A DNA stretch of 64,000 bases from SB25 sp050180705. GTDB lineage: Bacteria > Bacteroidota > Bacteroidia > Bacteroidales > Tenuifilaceae. Every line of letters begins with the position of its first letter. Position 1 is the first letter of the stretch. The stretch spans positions 139,958-203,957 of the forward strand of contig JBFXDX010000009.1 in NCBI GenBank assembly GCA_050180705.1, read 5' to 3'. The position numbers and the translations under genes were made by a program. Below the pieces are notes generated by a model. The model searched no databases. It worked only from the letters and a program-made list of their open reading frames with translations, and was not told the origin of the DNA. This document shows positions 43,475 to 53,366 of the stretch, in pieces.

Positions 43475-44592
43475 TTAATTTTTTTGACTTAAAGCAAATT
43501 AACGCCTCGTTTGAACCGGAGTTAACAGATTCTATAAGACGAGTTATTGAATCTGGCTGGTATCTACTGGGAGAAGAAGTGAATTCTTTTGAAAAGGAAT
43601 ACGCAAAGTACATTGATTGTAATCATTGCATTGGAGTGGCAAATGGGTTAGATGCTCTAAGATTAATCTTCAAGGCGTATATAGAACTTGGTGCCATGAG
43701 GGAAGGTGATGAAATTATTGTTCCTGCAAATACATATATTGCCTCTATTTTGGCCATTACGGATAACCGCTTGAAACCTGTTTTGGTTGAGCCAAACATT
43801 AACACGTATAACATTGACCCTTTTCAAATTGAATCAAAAATCACTTCCCGGACTAAAGGAATAATGGTGGTTCATTTGTATGGCCAAAATGCCATGCATG
43901 CTGAAATTCAACGAATTGTGAGTAAGTATTCCTTAAGACTCATTGAAGATAATGCACAGGCACAAGGATGTTTTTTTGGTGAAAAACGCACTGGTGCAAT
44001 TGGAGATGCCTCCGGTCACAGTTTCTATCCAGGTAAAAATATTGGCGCTCTTGGCGATGCCGGTGCTGTAACAACGAATAACGATGAATTATCCGAAGTA
44101 ATTAGAACCCTTGCAAATTATGGTTCGCAAAAAAGATATGAAAATTTATATCAAGGGCTTAATTCGCGCCTTGATGAAATACAGGCCGCAGTATTACGTA
44201 TTAAATTAAAACGATTAGATGCCGATAACCAACAGCGAAGGAACATTGCTCAATTTTATTGTCAAAACATAACGCACTCCGAAATAATCTTACCCATAGA
44301 AACGAATCTAAAATCAACTATTATAAACTTGAGGTCAAGAGTTTGGCATCAGTTTGTTATCCGGCATCCTAATCGTAATAAATTACAAAATTACCTTAGC
44401 GAAAGTGGCATACAAACTCTCATTCATTATCCTATACCTCCCCATAAACAGAAAGCCTATCATCAATTAAATGCTTACACTTTTCCCATTACTGAAAAAA
44501 TTCATCAGGAAGTGCTAAGTTTACCAATTAGTCCCGTTCTTTCCTTTACAGATTTGGGCTTTATAACAAACGCAATAAATCTTTTTTCGTGA
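43471..44592 (+). CDS. DegT/DnrJ/EryC1 sugar aminotransferase (FdtB/QdtB-like)
   Basis: A 373-residue PLP enzyme. HCIGVANGLDALRLIFKAY, VPANTYIASILAITDN, LIEDNAQAQG (Asp that contacts PLP) and GHSFYPGKNIGALGDAGAV with the Schiff-base lysine near residue 189 are all present. Members next to 3,4-ketoisomerases make dTDP-3-amino-3,6-dideoxy sugars. Its stop overlaps the GTG start of the flippase gene. Confidence 0.9.
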   Translation: MINFFDLKQINASFEPELTDSIRRVIESGWYLLGEEVNSFEKEYAKYIDCNHCIGVANGLDALRLIFKAYIELGAMREGDEIIVPANTYIASILAITDNRLKPVLVEPNINTYNIDPFQIESKITSRTKGIMVVHLYGQNAMHAEIQRIVSKYSLRLIEDNAQAQGCFFGEKRTGAIGDASGHSFYPGKNIGALGDAGAVTTNNDELSEVIRTLANYGSQKRYENLYQGLNSRLDEIQAAVLRIKLKRLDADNQQRRNIAQFYCQNITHSEIILPIETNLKSTIINLRSRVWHQFVIRHPNRNKLQNYLSESGIQTLIHYPIPPHKQKAYHQLNAYTFPITEKIHQEVLSLPISPVLSFTDLGFITNAINLFS

Positions 44593-45863
44593 AATTTAAA
44601 TCGTTTTTTTATGCGGATTTAGCTAAAGTATTTTCCTTAACAACCATTGCTTCCGTTACTAAAATGGGAGCGGGCTTATTAAGTTCAAAAATACTGGCAT
44701 TGTTGCTTGGTCCTGCAGGAATTGCCTATATAACCCATATTGGCAACTTTGTTAGTTTAACGCAAACCTTTTCAACTGGAGGTATTAACATGGGAATAAC
44801 AAAGTTTGTCGCACAAAACCACACTTTTCCTTCAAAGAAAGAAATATACATAAGCAATGGATTTAAAATCACCTTTGTTTTATCTGTAATAGCAACCATT
44901 GTTTGTGTGCTTTTTGCAAAAACATTTTCTCTATCTTTATTTAGAAACGAGGAATACAAATATGTTTTTCATTTCTTTGGAGCAACATTAATCCTTTTTT
45001 CATTTAATAAATTTTTTATTGCCATTTTAAATGGTTTAAAAGAGTATAAAAAATTTGTTTTAGTAAACATATCGAATAGTATTGTAGGTCTTGTTTTTAC
45101 TGTGGTTCTTGTTTACTTGTGGGGATTAAAAGGAGCTTTAATTTCTGTAGTTACATATCAAAGTGTCGTTTTTTTCATTACTATATATCAGATTAAAGAA
45201 TTTCATTTATTAAAGCTTAACAATCTTTTAGGAAAAATAAACAAACCAGCCATTTTAAATTTATTAAAATATTCTATAATGGCAGGGGTGTCTGCAGTTA
45301 TTATACCAATAACCCAAATATTTGTTCGTAACTATATAACAAAAAAATACTCCATAACAGAAGCGGGACTCTGGAGTGGAATGAATTCTATCTCTAATGC
45401 GTATTTAACAATGATAACATATGCCCTTAGCACTTTTCTTATTCCTAAATTCTCAGAATTAAAAACTTCAATAAGTATTAAAAAAGAAATATTTCGTACA
45501 ATCAAGTTTGTTCTACCATTATTTTTATTGCTACTTATCTCTCTTTACTTCTCAAGAAAATATATAATCCTTATCTTATTTTCTCAAAAATTTAGCGAAA
45601 TGTCTTCACTTTTTTTACCACAGCTAACAGGTGATTTTTTTAAAATTATAAGTTGGATTATAGCATTACAACTATTGGTCAACGTTAATCTGAAATTTTA
45701 TGTCTTTAGCGAGATTTTCTTTGGTTTTAATTACCTGTTATTGGTAGTTTTATTGGTGGGAAAAACAGGGTTTGTAGGAGCAACTCTGGCTTATGCTATT
45801 AACTATATTATGTATTTTATTGTAATACTATTTTTTTACAGAAAGCAACTTTTTTTTAAATAG
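44589..45863 (+). CDS. Wzx-type polysaccharide flippase
   Basis: A 424-residue membrane protein with about twelve to fourteen hydrophobic helices, starting at a GTG that overlaps the previous stop (GTGA). TTIASVTKMGAGLLSSKILALLLGPAGIAY matches the N-terminal pattern of O-antigen flippases. Long runs of Phe, Leu and Ile and AT-rich codons mark the start of the most AT-rich block. It transfers the lipid-linked repeat unit across the inner membrane. Confidence 0.88.
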   Translation: MKFKSFFYADLAKVFSLTTIASVTKMGAGLLSSKILALLLGPAGIAYITHIGNFVSLTQTFSTGGINMGITKFVAQNHTFPSKKEIYISNGFKITFVLSVIATIVCVLFAKTFSLSLFRNEEYKYVFHFFGATLILFSFNKFFIAILNGLKEYKKFVLVNISNSIVGLVFTVVLVYLWGLKGALISVVTYQSVVFFITIYQIKEFHLLKLNNLLGKINKPAILNLLKYSIMAGVSAVIIPITQIFVRNYITKKYSITEAGLWSGMNSISNAYLTMITYALSTFLIPKFSELKTSISIKKEIFRTIKFVLPLFLLLLISLYFSRKYIILILFSQKFSEMSSLFLPQLTGDFFKIISWIIALQLLVNVNLKFYVFSEIFFGFNYLLLVVLLVGKTGFVGATLAYAINYIMYFIVILFFYRKQLFFK

Positions 45864-45869
45864 AATAAC

Positions 45870-46970
45870 ATGCGTGTACTGCTTATTGGAGAATTTAGTT
45901 CTTTTCATCGCAATTTAAAAATAGGCTTAGAAAAAATTGGTGTCAAAGCCGTTGTTGCGGGATCACATGATGGATTTAAAAATTTACCCGTGGATATTCT
46001 TTTATTTAAAACCAGCGGCGTTTTTTTTATTAAGTACTTACTTAAAGTTCTCAAGTTTTTCATAATACGAATTAATCTAAAAAAATTAAAAGGTTATGAT
46101 ATTGTTCAATTCATTAATCCGTATCTTTTCAGCAATAAAATACCATACTTAGGGATATCGTTGAACAAATTTTTTTATAAAACGATTATTAAAAATAATA
46201 ATGGATGTTTTCTTGCTTGCTGCGGATCCGATGCAATTCTTGCTCAAATTGGGAAATACCATATGGATTATTGTTCAGAAGATTCTCAGTTAATGGATAA
46301 TTCCATGACTTATCTGAACACTGTTTCGTACATGAATTGGAATATCAACTTGATTAAAATGGTTGATGGAATTATTCCTTCTGGATACGAATATGAACTT
46401 GGATACAAGCGATTAATTGGGTCTGGCGACAAGTTGACCAAGGTAATTCCTATGCCAATCGTGGTAGAAGATTTTCTCTATGAGGAAAACCTTGTGAATG
46501 GACCTATAAAAATATTCCATGGCATTAGCCGCGTTGGTTTTAAGGGGTCCAATTTAATTTTAAAAGCCCTTGAAATCATTAAAAGCAGGTTTAACGATAA
46601 AGTTGAAATTACCATAGTAAACAGGCTTTCGTATTCAGATTACGTCTCACAATTAAAACAAGCCAACATTGTTATAGATCAAGTTTTTTCATATGGCTAT
46701 GGTTTAAACGCCTTAATTTCATTATCTCTTGGTAAGGTTACTTTAGGTGGTGCAGAAAAAGAAGCGTTATCGTCGATGGGTTTGGAGGATTGCCCTGTAG
46801 TTAACATTAAACCGGATGTAGAAGACATTGTAAATAAACTAACGAACTTAATTAATGCTCCTTCTTCCTTGCAAGACATTGGAGCTAAATCCCGTTTATT
46901 TGTTGAAAAGCACCATGAGTCAAGTATAGTTGCAGCAAAGTATCTTGAAGCATGGAAATCATACTTTTAA
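45870..46970 (+). CDS. Glycosyltransferase (GT4-like)
   Basis: A 366-residue GT-B-like protein. It begins with MRVLLIGEFSSFHRNLKIGL. The C-terminal half is more conserved: IKIFHGISRVGFKGSNLILKAL, ANIVIDQVFSYGYGLNALISLSLGKVTLGG and LGAKSRLFVEKHHESS-like ends fit GT4. The donor and acceptor sugars are unknown. It starts 6 nt after the flippase stop. Confidence 0.75.
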   Translation: MRVLLIGEFSSFHRNLKIGLEKIGVKAVVAGSHDGFKNLPVDILLFKTSGVFFIKYLLKVLKFFIIRINLKKLKGYDIVQFINPYLFSNKIPYLGISLNKFFYKTIIKNNNGCFLACCGSDAILAQIGKYHMDYCSEDSQLMDNSMTYLNTVSYMNWNINLIKMVDGIIPSGYEYELGYKRLIGSGDKLTKVIPMPIVVEDFLYEENLVNGPIKIFHGISRVGFKGSNLILKALEIIKSRFNDKVEITIVNRLSYSDYVSQLKQANIVIDQVFSYGYGLNALISLSLGKVTLGGAEKEALSSMGLEDCPVVNIKPDVEDIVNKLTNLINAPSSLQDIGAKSRLFVEKHHESSIVAAKYLEAWKSYF

Positions 46971-46976
46971 TATTTT

Positions 46977-48239
46977 ATGAGTAAGTTTTTAAAATATTTT
47001 ATATTAGTTACTTTTATTCTCATTTCTGGTTATGGAAACAACTTTCTAACTAGTTTGACTTTTTTAGGTTTTATCACAGTTACGGCATTTTTATCTTTTC
47101 TCATCTATTCATATTCTCAGCAGTATCTTTTAAAACTGGTTTTTGGTATTACATCTTTTCTTTTTGTTTATTCCTTGGGGTTATTATTCTCAAGAAGTGA
47201 ATTACCAAATATTTACTTTTTAGGTCGATATGTTTTACTCTTCTTTTTTGTTGCATTTTTAATTCGTTTTGTTAAAATTGATTTATGGAGAAAGTTTGAA
47301 AATATTATTTTTGTTTTTGTCGTTATATCTTTAATTTTTTCTGTTTTACAACTGCTATTTCCTAACTATTTTATTCCTTTTGTTCGTTTTGTTGACTCAT
47401 TTTTTAATTCTGAAAACATTTACTCAACAAATCGCATGTATTATTACAATTGTATTGTATATACGATAAATCAAAACAGCATCGAACTTGTGGATTTTAG
47501 GAATTGTGGTTTTGCTTATGAACCTGGTTTTTACTCACTATTTATAAATATTGGTCTAATTATAGAATGGATTAAAAGCAAAAAAATAATTTCTGCAAAA
47601 TCTATTATTTATATTATTGCGTTAATTTCTACATTTTCAACTACTGGGTTTATTATATTCATATTGAGTGCAATCTTTCTAATTTATTTTTTTAGGGTTA
47701 AAACAAAATTAATTTATATTCCTTTGGTATTATCTGTTTTATTCGTGTTTCTTAATAGTTCTATTGGAATTAATAAGATAAATAGACTCTTGAAAGATTC
47801 TATAACTTTTTCCGATGCTGATAATAAAGCATTTTCTAACCCAGATATTCTTGTTTCTTTAGGGCGAATAGAAGGTTTTACATATTTGTTCTCGGAAACT
47901 ATTAATACGAGTCCTCTGTTTGGTTTTGTTAGAAATATTGAAAGTTATAACAATAATATAGGAAATCCGAGCGGTGCTGGTCGTTTATTTTATAATTGGG
48001 GCTTAATAGGTTTCTTGTTAAGCATTTTTTGTTTTTGGGTTTCATCCAAGCAATTTTCTTATCAAATTTCTGGCCGTAAAAACTTCAAACTGTATTTAAT
48101 GTTTTTTTCAATCTTTGTGATTTATTTGTTTAGTTTTCCTATGACTAATACACCCATATTTTTTTTATTTCTATTTTATGGTATTTTGGTTTTGACAAAA
48201 TATCGTTCAAATAATTATGAAAGTACTTATTATTTATAG
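46977..48239 (+). CDS. O-antigen/capsule polymerase (Wzy-like)
   Basis: A 420-residue very hydrophobic protein with some ten to twelve membrane helices and one large periplasmic loop (about 140-185; SENIYSTNRMYYYNCIVY, DFRNCGFAYEPGFYSLF). This is the usual pattern of Wzy polymerases, including the EPG motif near the loop end. It joins repeat units on the periplasmic side. Identity rests on topology and context, since Wzy sequences diverge widely. Its end overlaps the next gene by 23 nt. Confidence 0.8.
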   Translation: MSKFLKYFILVTFILISGYGNNFLTSLTFLGFITVTAFLSFLIYSYSQQYLLKLVFGITSFLFVYSLGLLFSRSELPNIYFLGRYVLLFFFVAFLIRFVKIDLWRKFENIIFVFVVISLIFSVLQLLFPNYFIPFVRFVDSFFNSENIYSTNRMYYYNCIVYTINQNSIELVDFRNCGFAYEPGFYSLFINIGLIIEWIKSKKIISAKSIIYIIALISTFSTTGFIIFILSAIFLIYFFRVKTKLIYIPLVLSVLFVFLNSSIGINKINRLLKDSITFSDADNKAFSNPDILVSLGRIEGFTYLFSETINTSPLFGFVRNIESYNNNIGNPSGAGRLFYNWGLIGFLLSIFCFWVSSKQFSYQISGRKNFKLYLMFFSIFVIYLFSFPMTNTPIFFLFLFYGILVLTKYRSNNYESTYYL

Positions 48240-49137
48240 CGGTAATGCCGGACGAATAAGCCCATTCATTAAAGAACAGGCAGATGCCATTTTCTTAAAT
48301 GGTATTAATGTTTCATTCTTTCCAATTGTTGGTAAGGGTGTTTTGGGGTACCTTGGTAACCTATTTAAGCTTCGAAAAAAAATTAAAATTGAAAAGCCAG
48401 ATATTATTCATGCCCATTTTGGCCTTAGTGGTTTGTTGGCAACCTTGCAAAAATTAACACCTGTAGTTGTTACCTTTCATGGCACAGATATAAGTAACAA
48501 ACAGAACCGTAAATATTCAATTTTTGCGGACAAACTATCTAAATATTCAATTTTTGTATCCGATAAATTATCTAAGTCCATTCACTCCAGAAATTACTCA
48601 ATACTTCCCTGTGGTGTAGATCTAAACGTATTTAAATTGGTAGACCAAATTGTTGCAAGAACGGAATTGGGTTTATCAAATGAATTTGTTTATATACTTT
48701 TTGCATCTTCTTTTGATAACTCAATTAAGAATTATCCACTTGCAAGCAGTGCAATTGAATTGTTGAATAATCCTCGAATAAAATTGCTTGAATTGAAAAA
48801 CTATAATAGACAGCAAGTTGGTCTGTTATTTAATGCTGTTAATTGTGCTTTGTTGACTTCTTTTAGCGAAGGGTCGCCTCAGTTTATTAAGGAAGCAATG
48901 GCTTGTAATTGTCCTATTGTTTCTACAGACGTTGGAGATGTAAAAGACAATCTTTTGGGATTAGATGGTTGCTATATTACTACATATGATTCGCAAGATG
49001 TTGCGGATAAAATACAACTCTCGTTAAATTTTGCGAAACGTACCGATGGAAGAAATAGAATTATACAACTTGGTCTTGATTCAGATTCTATTGCTAACAA
49101 ATTAGTTGGTATTTATAAACAAGTAATATATGCATAA
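48217..49137 (+). CDS. Glycosyltransferase family 4
   Basis: A 306-residue GT-B enzyme. The N-terminal half has SGNAGRISPFIKEQADAIFLNGI and HAHFGLSGLLATLQ, then VVTFHGTDIS. The donor site has LTSFSEGSPQFIKEAMACNCPIVSTDVGD, the standard E.....EAMA motif. It overlaps its neighbours at both ends (23 and 8 nt). Confidence 0.88.
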   Translation: MKVLIIYSGNAGRISPFIKEQADAIFLNGINVSFFPIVGKGVLGYLGNLFKLRKKIKIEKPDIIHAHFGLSGLLATLQKLTPVVVTFHGTDISNKQNRKYSIFADKLSKYSIFVSDKLSKSIHSRNYSILPCGVDLNVFKLVDQIVARTELGLSNEFVYILFASSFDNSIKNYPLASSAIELLNNPRIKLLELKNYNRQQVGLLFNAVNCALLTSFSEGSPQFIKEAMACNCPIVSTDVGDVKDNLLGLDGCYITTYDSQDVADKIQLSLNFAKRTDGRNRIIQLGLDSDSIANKLVGIYKQVIYA

Positions 49138-50125
49138 TATAGATGTAAATCAGTGGACGAGTTTTATCTTACAACATCCCAACGGAAACATATTCCAATC
49201 TCCAGAATTTTATAATTTGTGTAGTAAATATTCTAAGTATGAACCAGTAGTTGTCCATACAAAGGATAATAATTCTATCTCCGGAATACTTTTAGCGGTT
49301 ATCCAAAGGGAACATTCTGGGATTATAGGACGATTGTCTGCTCGTTCAATAATCATTGGTGGGCCTATAATAAAAAATAATGATCCTAAATATTTAAATG
49401 AGATTTTAGCAAAATACTTCGTTGCCATAAAGGGCAGGGCAATCTATACACAATTCCGAAATTTATGGGATTGGTCAGATTTAAAATCTGGTTTTGAAAC
49501 ATATAAATTTAAATACGAAGAACATTTAGATATTTTAATTGATTTAACCGATATTAATAAACTTGAACAAGGAATTTCAAAAAACAAAAAGCGGAATATT
49601 ATAAAAAGCCAAAATAAAGGTTTAATATTTAAAGAGATTCATAGTGAAAAAGAATATAATGATGGAATATCTCTTATTTTAAAAACATATAAAAAAATTG
49701 GATTGCCTTGTCATACCCCAAAATATTTTGAGTTAGCATTTAAAGAATTCTTTCCTTTGGGACATTTAAAAACTTTTGGTGCTTTTATTGATGATAAATT
49801 AATTGGTGTTAGGATGGAATTAATCTTTAAAGATATAATTTATGATTGGTATGCTGGGACAGATGATACAATGAGTAATAAATATCCAAATGACTTTTTG
49901 ATATATAATATTTTATTGTGGGGAAATGAAAATAAATTTAAACTTTTTGATTTTGGAGGAGCTGGGAAACCCAATATCCCATATGGTGTTCGAGAGCATA
50001 AATTAAAATTTAGCAATAATCTTGTTGAATTTGGACGTTTTGAATACATTCATAAACGATGTTTTTTTAAATTTGGACAAATTGGTTTAATATTTTATAG
50101 GTTGGTAAATGACATACGCAAATAA
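49130..50125 (+). CDS. FemAB/GNAT-like acyltransferase (second)
   Basis: A 331-residue relative of the protein at 42093. The N-terminal FILQHPNGNIFQSPEFYNLCSKY and the central KNKKRNIIKSQNKGLIFKEI (basic helix) are FemAB-like. LIGVRMELIFKDIIYDWYAGTDD and LFDFGGAGKPNIPYGVREHKLKF close the second lobe, the latter being the lipid II or acceptor-side G.....G..EFK-like element. It probably attaches an acyl or aminoacyl group in the polymer. It overlaps the next gene by 17 nt. Confidence 0.78.
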   Translation: MHNIDVNQWTSFILQHPNGNIFQSPEFYNLCSKYSKYEPVVVHTKDNNSISGILLAVIQREHSGIIGRLSARSIIIGGPIIKNNDPKYLNEILAKYFVAIKGRAIYTQFRNLWDWSDLKSGFETYKFKYEEHLDILIDLTDINKLEQGISKNKKRNIIKSQNKGLIFKEIHSEKEYNDGISLILKTYKKIGLPCHTPKYFELAFKEFFPLGHLKTFGAFIDDKLIGVRMELIFKDIIYDWYAGTDDTMSNKYPNDFLIYNILLWGNENKFKLFDFGGAGKPNIPYGVREHKLKFSNNLVEFGRFEYIHKRCFFKFGQIGLIFYRLVNDIRK

Positions 50126-50585
50126 TACAATAGAGCAGGTTTCTACTTTTCTAAAAATAAAACGAAAATTTGGAAAAATATTAGCTAAATCCTTCCCGTA
50201 TAATCGGGTAAGAATTTTTGGCCTTAAACTTTGTAATTTTACCATTGGAAAACAAGTTTATATTGGTACTGACTTGATAGTAGCAAGTATAATTTCTGAA
50301 AACGCATGTAACCTTATTATCAAAGATCGTGTTGCAATTGGCCCTAGGGTCACATTGATACTATCGTCTGATGCCAATTGGTCTAATCTTATGAACCAGA
50401 TAGAACCAATTAAAGGAACTATAATCCTTGAAGATGATTGCTGGATTGGTGCAGGTGTAATAATACTACCAAATATAATAGTTGGTAATGGTTCAATTGT
50501 TGGTGCTGGTTCTGTTGTAACCAAAAATGTTCCTCCAAATTCTATAGTTGCAGGTGTGCCTGCGAAAATAATAAGAACAATATAA
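50109..50585 (+). CDS. Hexapeptide-repeat acyltransferase (LbH/WbbJ-like)
   Basis: A 158-residue left-handed beta-helix protein. Hexapeptide turns are visible as IGKQVYIGTDLIVASI, IKDRVAIGPRVTLI, LEDDCWIGAGVIILPNIIVGNGSIVGAGSVV and VPPNSIVAGVPAKIIR, the last being the typical closing turn. It probably O-acetylates a sugar of the polymer using acetyl-CoA. Confidence 0.9.
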   Translation: MTYANNTIEQVSTFLKIKRKFGKILAKSFPYNRVRIFGLKLCNFTIGKQVYIGTDLIVASIISENACNLIIKDRVAIGPRVTLILSSDANWSNLMNQIEPIKGTIILEDDCWIGAGVIILPNIIVGNGSIVGAGSVVTKNVPPNSIVAGVPAKIIRTI

Positions 50586-50594
50586 ATTTTGTAT

Positions 50595-51677
50595 ATGAAA
50601 ATAGCTTTTGGTTTTGGTCATCCAGCACACTTTCATTTATATAAGAACACAATACAAATTCTACAAAAGGATCATGAAATTGCAATATTTATTAGTGATA
50701 AGGATATATTAAAAAAATTGCTCGACTCTTATAAATATAAATACTCAATAATTGCACAAACAAGGCCCAATGAAAGTTTGCTTGCAAAAGCAAAGAAATT
50801 GTTTTTTTCAACCAAGAAGATTTATAGTGAATTAAAAAAAAATAAGCCAGACTTATTTGTAACATGTTTATCTCAACTTTCTTGGGTTAGTTTTTTACTT
50901 AATAGAAAGTGTATCTTTAATGCTGAAGACGATATAACTTATACTTATCTTCAAGGTATGATAACTTATCCCTTTGTTAATACAATACTTTCTTCTCATG
51001 TTGTTAAAACCTGGCCTTTTTCATTTAAAAAGATTGGTTATGCTGGTTATCATAAATTAGCCTATTTACATCCACATTGGTTTACTCCCGATGAAAGCGT
51101 GAAGAATTTTTATATAAATGATAAAAAATATTTTATTATTCGAACGGTAAATCAAAATGCTTATCATGATATCAATGCTAGAGGATTAGATTTAGTTACA
51201 TTAAGGAACATTGTTGATTATTTAAACAAATTAGGTACGGCATATATTTCAACTGAAAAGGCTTTACCCAAAGAATTTGAAAGGTATATTCTTAACATTA
51301 AAGAAAAAGATATACATCACATTCTTTATTTTGCGGATCTTTTTATTGGCGATAGCCAATCAATGGCGGTAGAATGTGCAATGCTAGGAACGCCTTCAAT
51401 TAGAATTAATAATTTTGCAAATAAAATTAGTATAATTAATGAACTTGAATATAAATATCGATTAACACACAGTTTATCCCCAAAATCAAAAGAAAAAATA
51501 GTTCCTTTAATTCAAGATATTTGTAAGATAGATAGAGAAGTTTATAGAAACAGACGAAATAATATGTTAAAAGATAAAATTGATGTTACGGCATTCTATG
51601 TTTGGTTTATTGAAAATTATCCGCAGAGTAAGAAAATTATGAAACAGAATTCGGATTATCAATATTTATATAAATGA
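50595..51677 (+). CDS. DUF354-family GT-B-fold protein
   Basis: The start is ATG at 50595 (MKIAFGFGHPAHFHLYKN); a TTG two codons earlier is less likely. The 360-residue protein matches the DUF354 pattern GHPAHFHLYK near the start, LFVTCLSQLSWVSFLL, NAEDDITYTYLQ and GDSQSMAVECAMLGTPSIR near the end, a GT-B-like donor region. Members occur in polysaccharide loci and are thought to be glycosyltransferases or related nucleotide-sugar enzymes; the role is unproven. It overlaps the next gene by 4 nt. Confidence 0.78.
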   Translation: MKIAFGFGHPAHFHLYKNTIQILQKDHEIAIFISDKDILKKLLDSYKYKYSIIAQTRPNESLLAKAKKLFFSTKKIYSELKKNKPDLFVTCLSQLSWVSFLLNRKCIFNAEDDITYTYLQGMITYPFVNTILSSHVVKTWPFSFKKIGYAGYHKLAYLHPHWFTPDESVKNFYINDKKYFIIRTVNQNAYHDINARGLDLVTLRNIVDYLNKLGTAYISTEKALPKEFERYILNIKEKDIHHILYFADLFIGDSQSMAVECAMLGTPSIRINNFANKISIINELEYKYRLTHSLSPKSKEKIVPLIQDICKIDREVYRNRRNNMLKDKIDVTAFYVWFIENYPQSKKIMKQNSDYQYLYK

Positions 51678-52450
51678 CAGATTTTACATTACATCAATAT
51701 AAAGATTTGCTGGATGTATTGGCAAGGGAAAATTATACTTTCCTATCATTCCGCGAATTTTTAGAAAATAATTACGAAAACAAAAAAATCGTTATTCTTC
51801 GTCACGATGTAGATCGACTACCTCAAAATGCATTAGAAATGGCTAAAATTGAGAGGAGTAAAAACATCGTGTCAAGTTATTACTTTAGAATTGTAAAAGA
51901 AAGTAATGATGCAAATGTAATAACCCAGATTGCCGAATTAGGGCATGAAATAGGCTATCATTATGAAGATTTGACTATTACGAAGGGAAATGTTGAGGAG
52001 GCCATTAAAAGATTTAAAGAGAATTTACAGTATTTTGGTTCGTTTTATCCAGTTAAGACTATATGTATGCATGGTAGTCCTTTATCAAGAATTGATAATA
52101 GAGACATATGGCGTTTTTTCGATTACAAAACAATGGGAATAATTGGTGAGCCATACTTTGACGTAGATTACAATAACGTATTTTATATAACCGATACAGG
52201 TAGAAAGTGGAATAGTGTAGAATATAATGTTCGCGATAATGTTAGCTCTCATTTTAAAATCCAAATTAAGTCTACCCAACATTTAATTTCTCTTATTGGG
52301 CAAAATAATTTACCGAATATGATTATGATTAACACACATCCTCACCGTTGGTTTTATGGAGGAATTGGATGGTACAAGGAGTATTTCGGCCAAACCTTGA
52401 AAAACGTTGCAAAAAGAATAATTTTGAGGTTAAGAGATGAAAAAAAATAA
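51674..52450 (+). CDS. Polysaccharide-deacetylase-fold protein (first)
   Basis: A 258-residue NodB-like protein. KKIVILRHDVDRLPQNALEMAKIE carries the HDVD metal and base motif, GHEIGYHYEDL the histidine pair, and ICMHGSPLSRIDNRD with INTHPHRW the later active-site histidine. It would de-N-acetylate a sugar amine. The last residues overlap the second deacetylase gene by 14 nt. Confidence 0.82.
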   Translation: MTDFTLHQYKDLLDVLARENYTFLSFREFLENNYENKKIVILRHDVDRLPQNALEMAKIERSKNIVSSYYFRIVKESNDANVITQIAELGHEIGYHYEDLTITKGNVEEAIKRFKENLQYFGSFYPVKTICMHGSPLSRIDNRDIWRFFDYKTMGIIGEPYFDVDYNNVFYITDTGRKWNSVEYNVRDNVSSHFKIQIKSTQHLISLIGQNNLPNMIMINTHPHRWFYGGIGWYKEYFGQTLKNVAKRIILRLRDEKK

Positions 52451-53366
52451 AACCTGCCTTTTAACCAACGATGTCGAAACCACATCTATTTGGTTTAACG
52501 CCTTACGCGACGAAACTGGGTTAAAGGTTCTAAAAGAGGGAATGCCAATTCTGCTCGATATTTATCAGAAGTATAACATTAGATCGACCTTCTTCTTTAC
52601 AGGATATATTGCAAAGCTCTATCCCGAAGTGGTTAAGATGATACTACCTTACGGCCACGAGGTTGGCAGCCATAGCTTATCACACCTTAAGGAGAATGGA
52701 CATGATGTTACCGATCTTAAAAAGCAGAAGTATTTATTAAGTGAATCAAAGAAGATTTTGGAAGATATTTCGGGACAAGAGGTTATTTCATTCCGCGCAC
52801 CAGCTCTTCGGGTTAATAAGTATACTCCTGCAGCACTGCTCGAAACGGGTTACAGAATTGATAGCTCGGTGGCTTCGCAGCGGTTCGACATGTTTTTTTC
52901 CTTTGGCACACTAAATAAGCTAAAATGGCTTACTGCACCTCGTAAACCCTACGTTGTTGATCCCAACTCATTGTTTAAAAAAGGTAGCAGCAATCTTGTG
53001 GAGGTTCCTCTATCGGCAACACTATTTCCATACGTTGGAACAACCATGAGGATTTTTCCTGGCATAACCAGGTTGCAACGAAACGTGCTAAACTTTGAAT
53101 CTAAAATTAGCGGGAAGCCTATTGTTTTCGATATTCATCCCAACGAGTTTATTGACGAGTCCAGCGAACCGCGTATTATAAGTAGACGTTCCAGAAACCC
53201 GTTAAGCTCTTTTGTTCAGGACTATTTGCGTGCACAGCTTAAAACAAAAAATCTAGGGTTAAATGCAATTCCACTCTACGAGTCCCAGATAAATTATTTT
53301 AATGGTAGGGGTTTTGAATTTGGTACCATTAGGGATTACTGCATTAAAAATAACTTACTGAAATGA
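52437..53366 (+). CDS. Polysaccharide deacetylase (second, NodB-like)
   Basis: A 309-residue deacetylase with TNDVETTSIWFN (metal Asp), NIRSTFFFTGYIAKLYPEVV, GHEVGSHSLSHL (the zinc histidines), FRAPALRVNKYT and FDIHPNEFID (late His). The full NodB core spans about 5-210, with a C-terminal extension. It is less AT-rich than the genes before it, so the composition shift falls between the two deacetylases. Its specificity differs in sequence from the first, suggesting different substrates. Confidence 0.9.
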   Translation: MKKNKTCLLTNDVETTSIWFNALRDETGLKVLKEGMPILLDIYQKYNIRSTFFFTGYIAKLYPEVVKMILPYGHEVGSHSLSHLKENGHDVTDLKKQKYLLSESKKILEDISGQEVISFRAPALRVNKYTPAALLETGYRIDSSVASQRFDMFFSFGTLNKLKWLTAPRKPYVVDPNSLFKKGSSNLVEVPLSATLFPYVGTTMRIFPGITRLQRNVLNFESKISGKPIVFDIHPNEFIDESSEPRIISRRSRNPLSSFVQDYLRAQLKTKNLGLNAIPLYESQINYFNGRGFEFGTIRDYCIKNNLLK

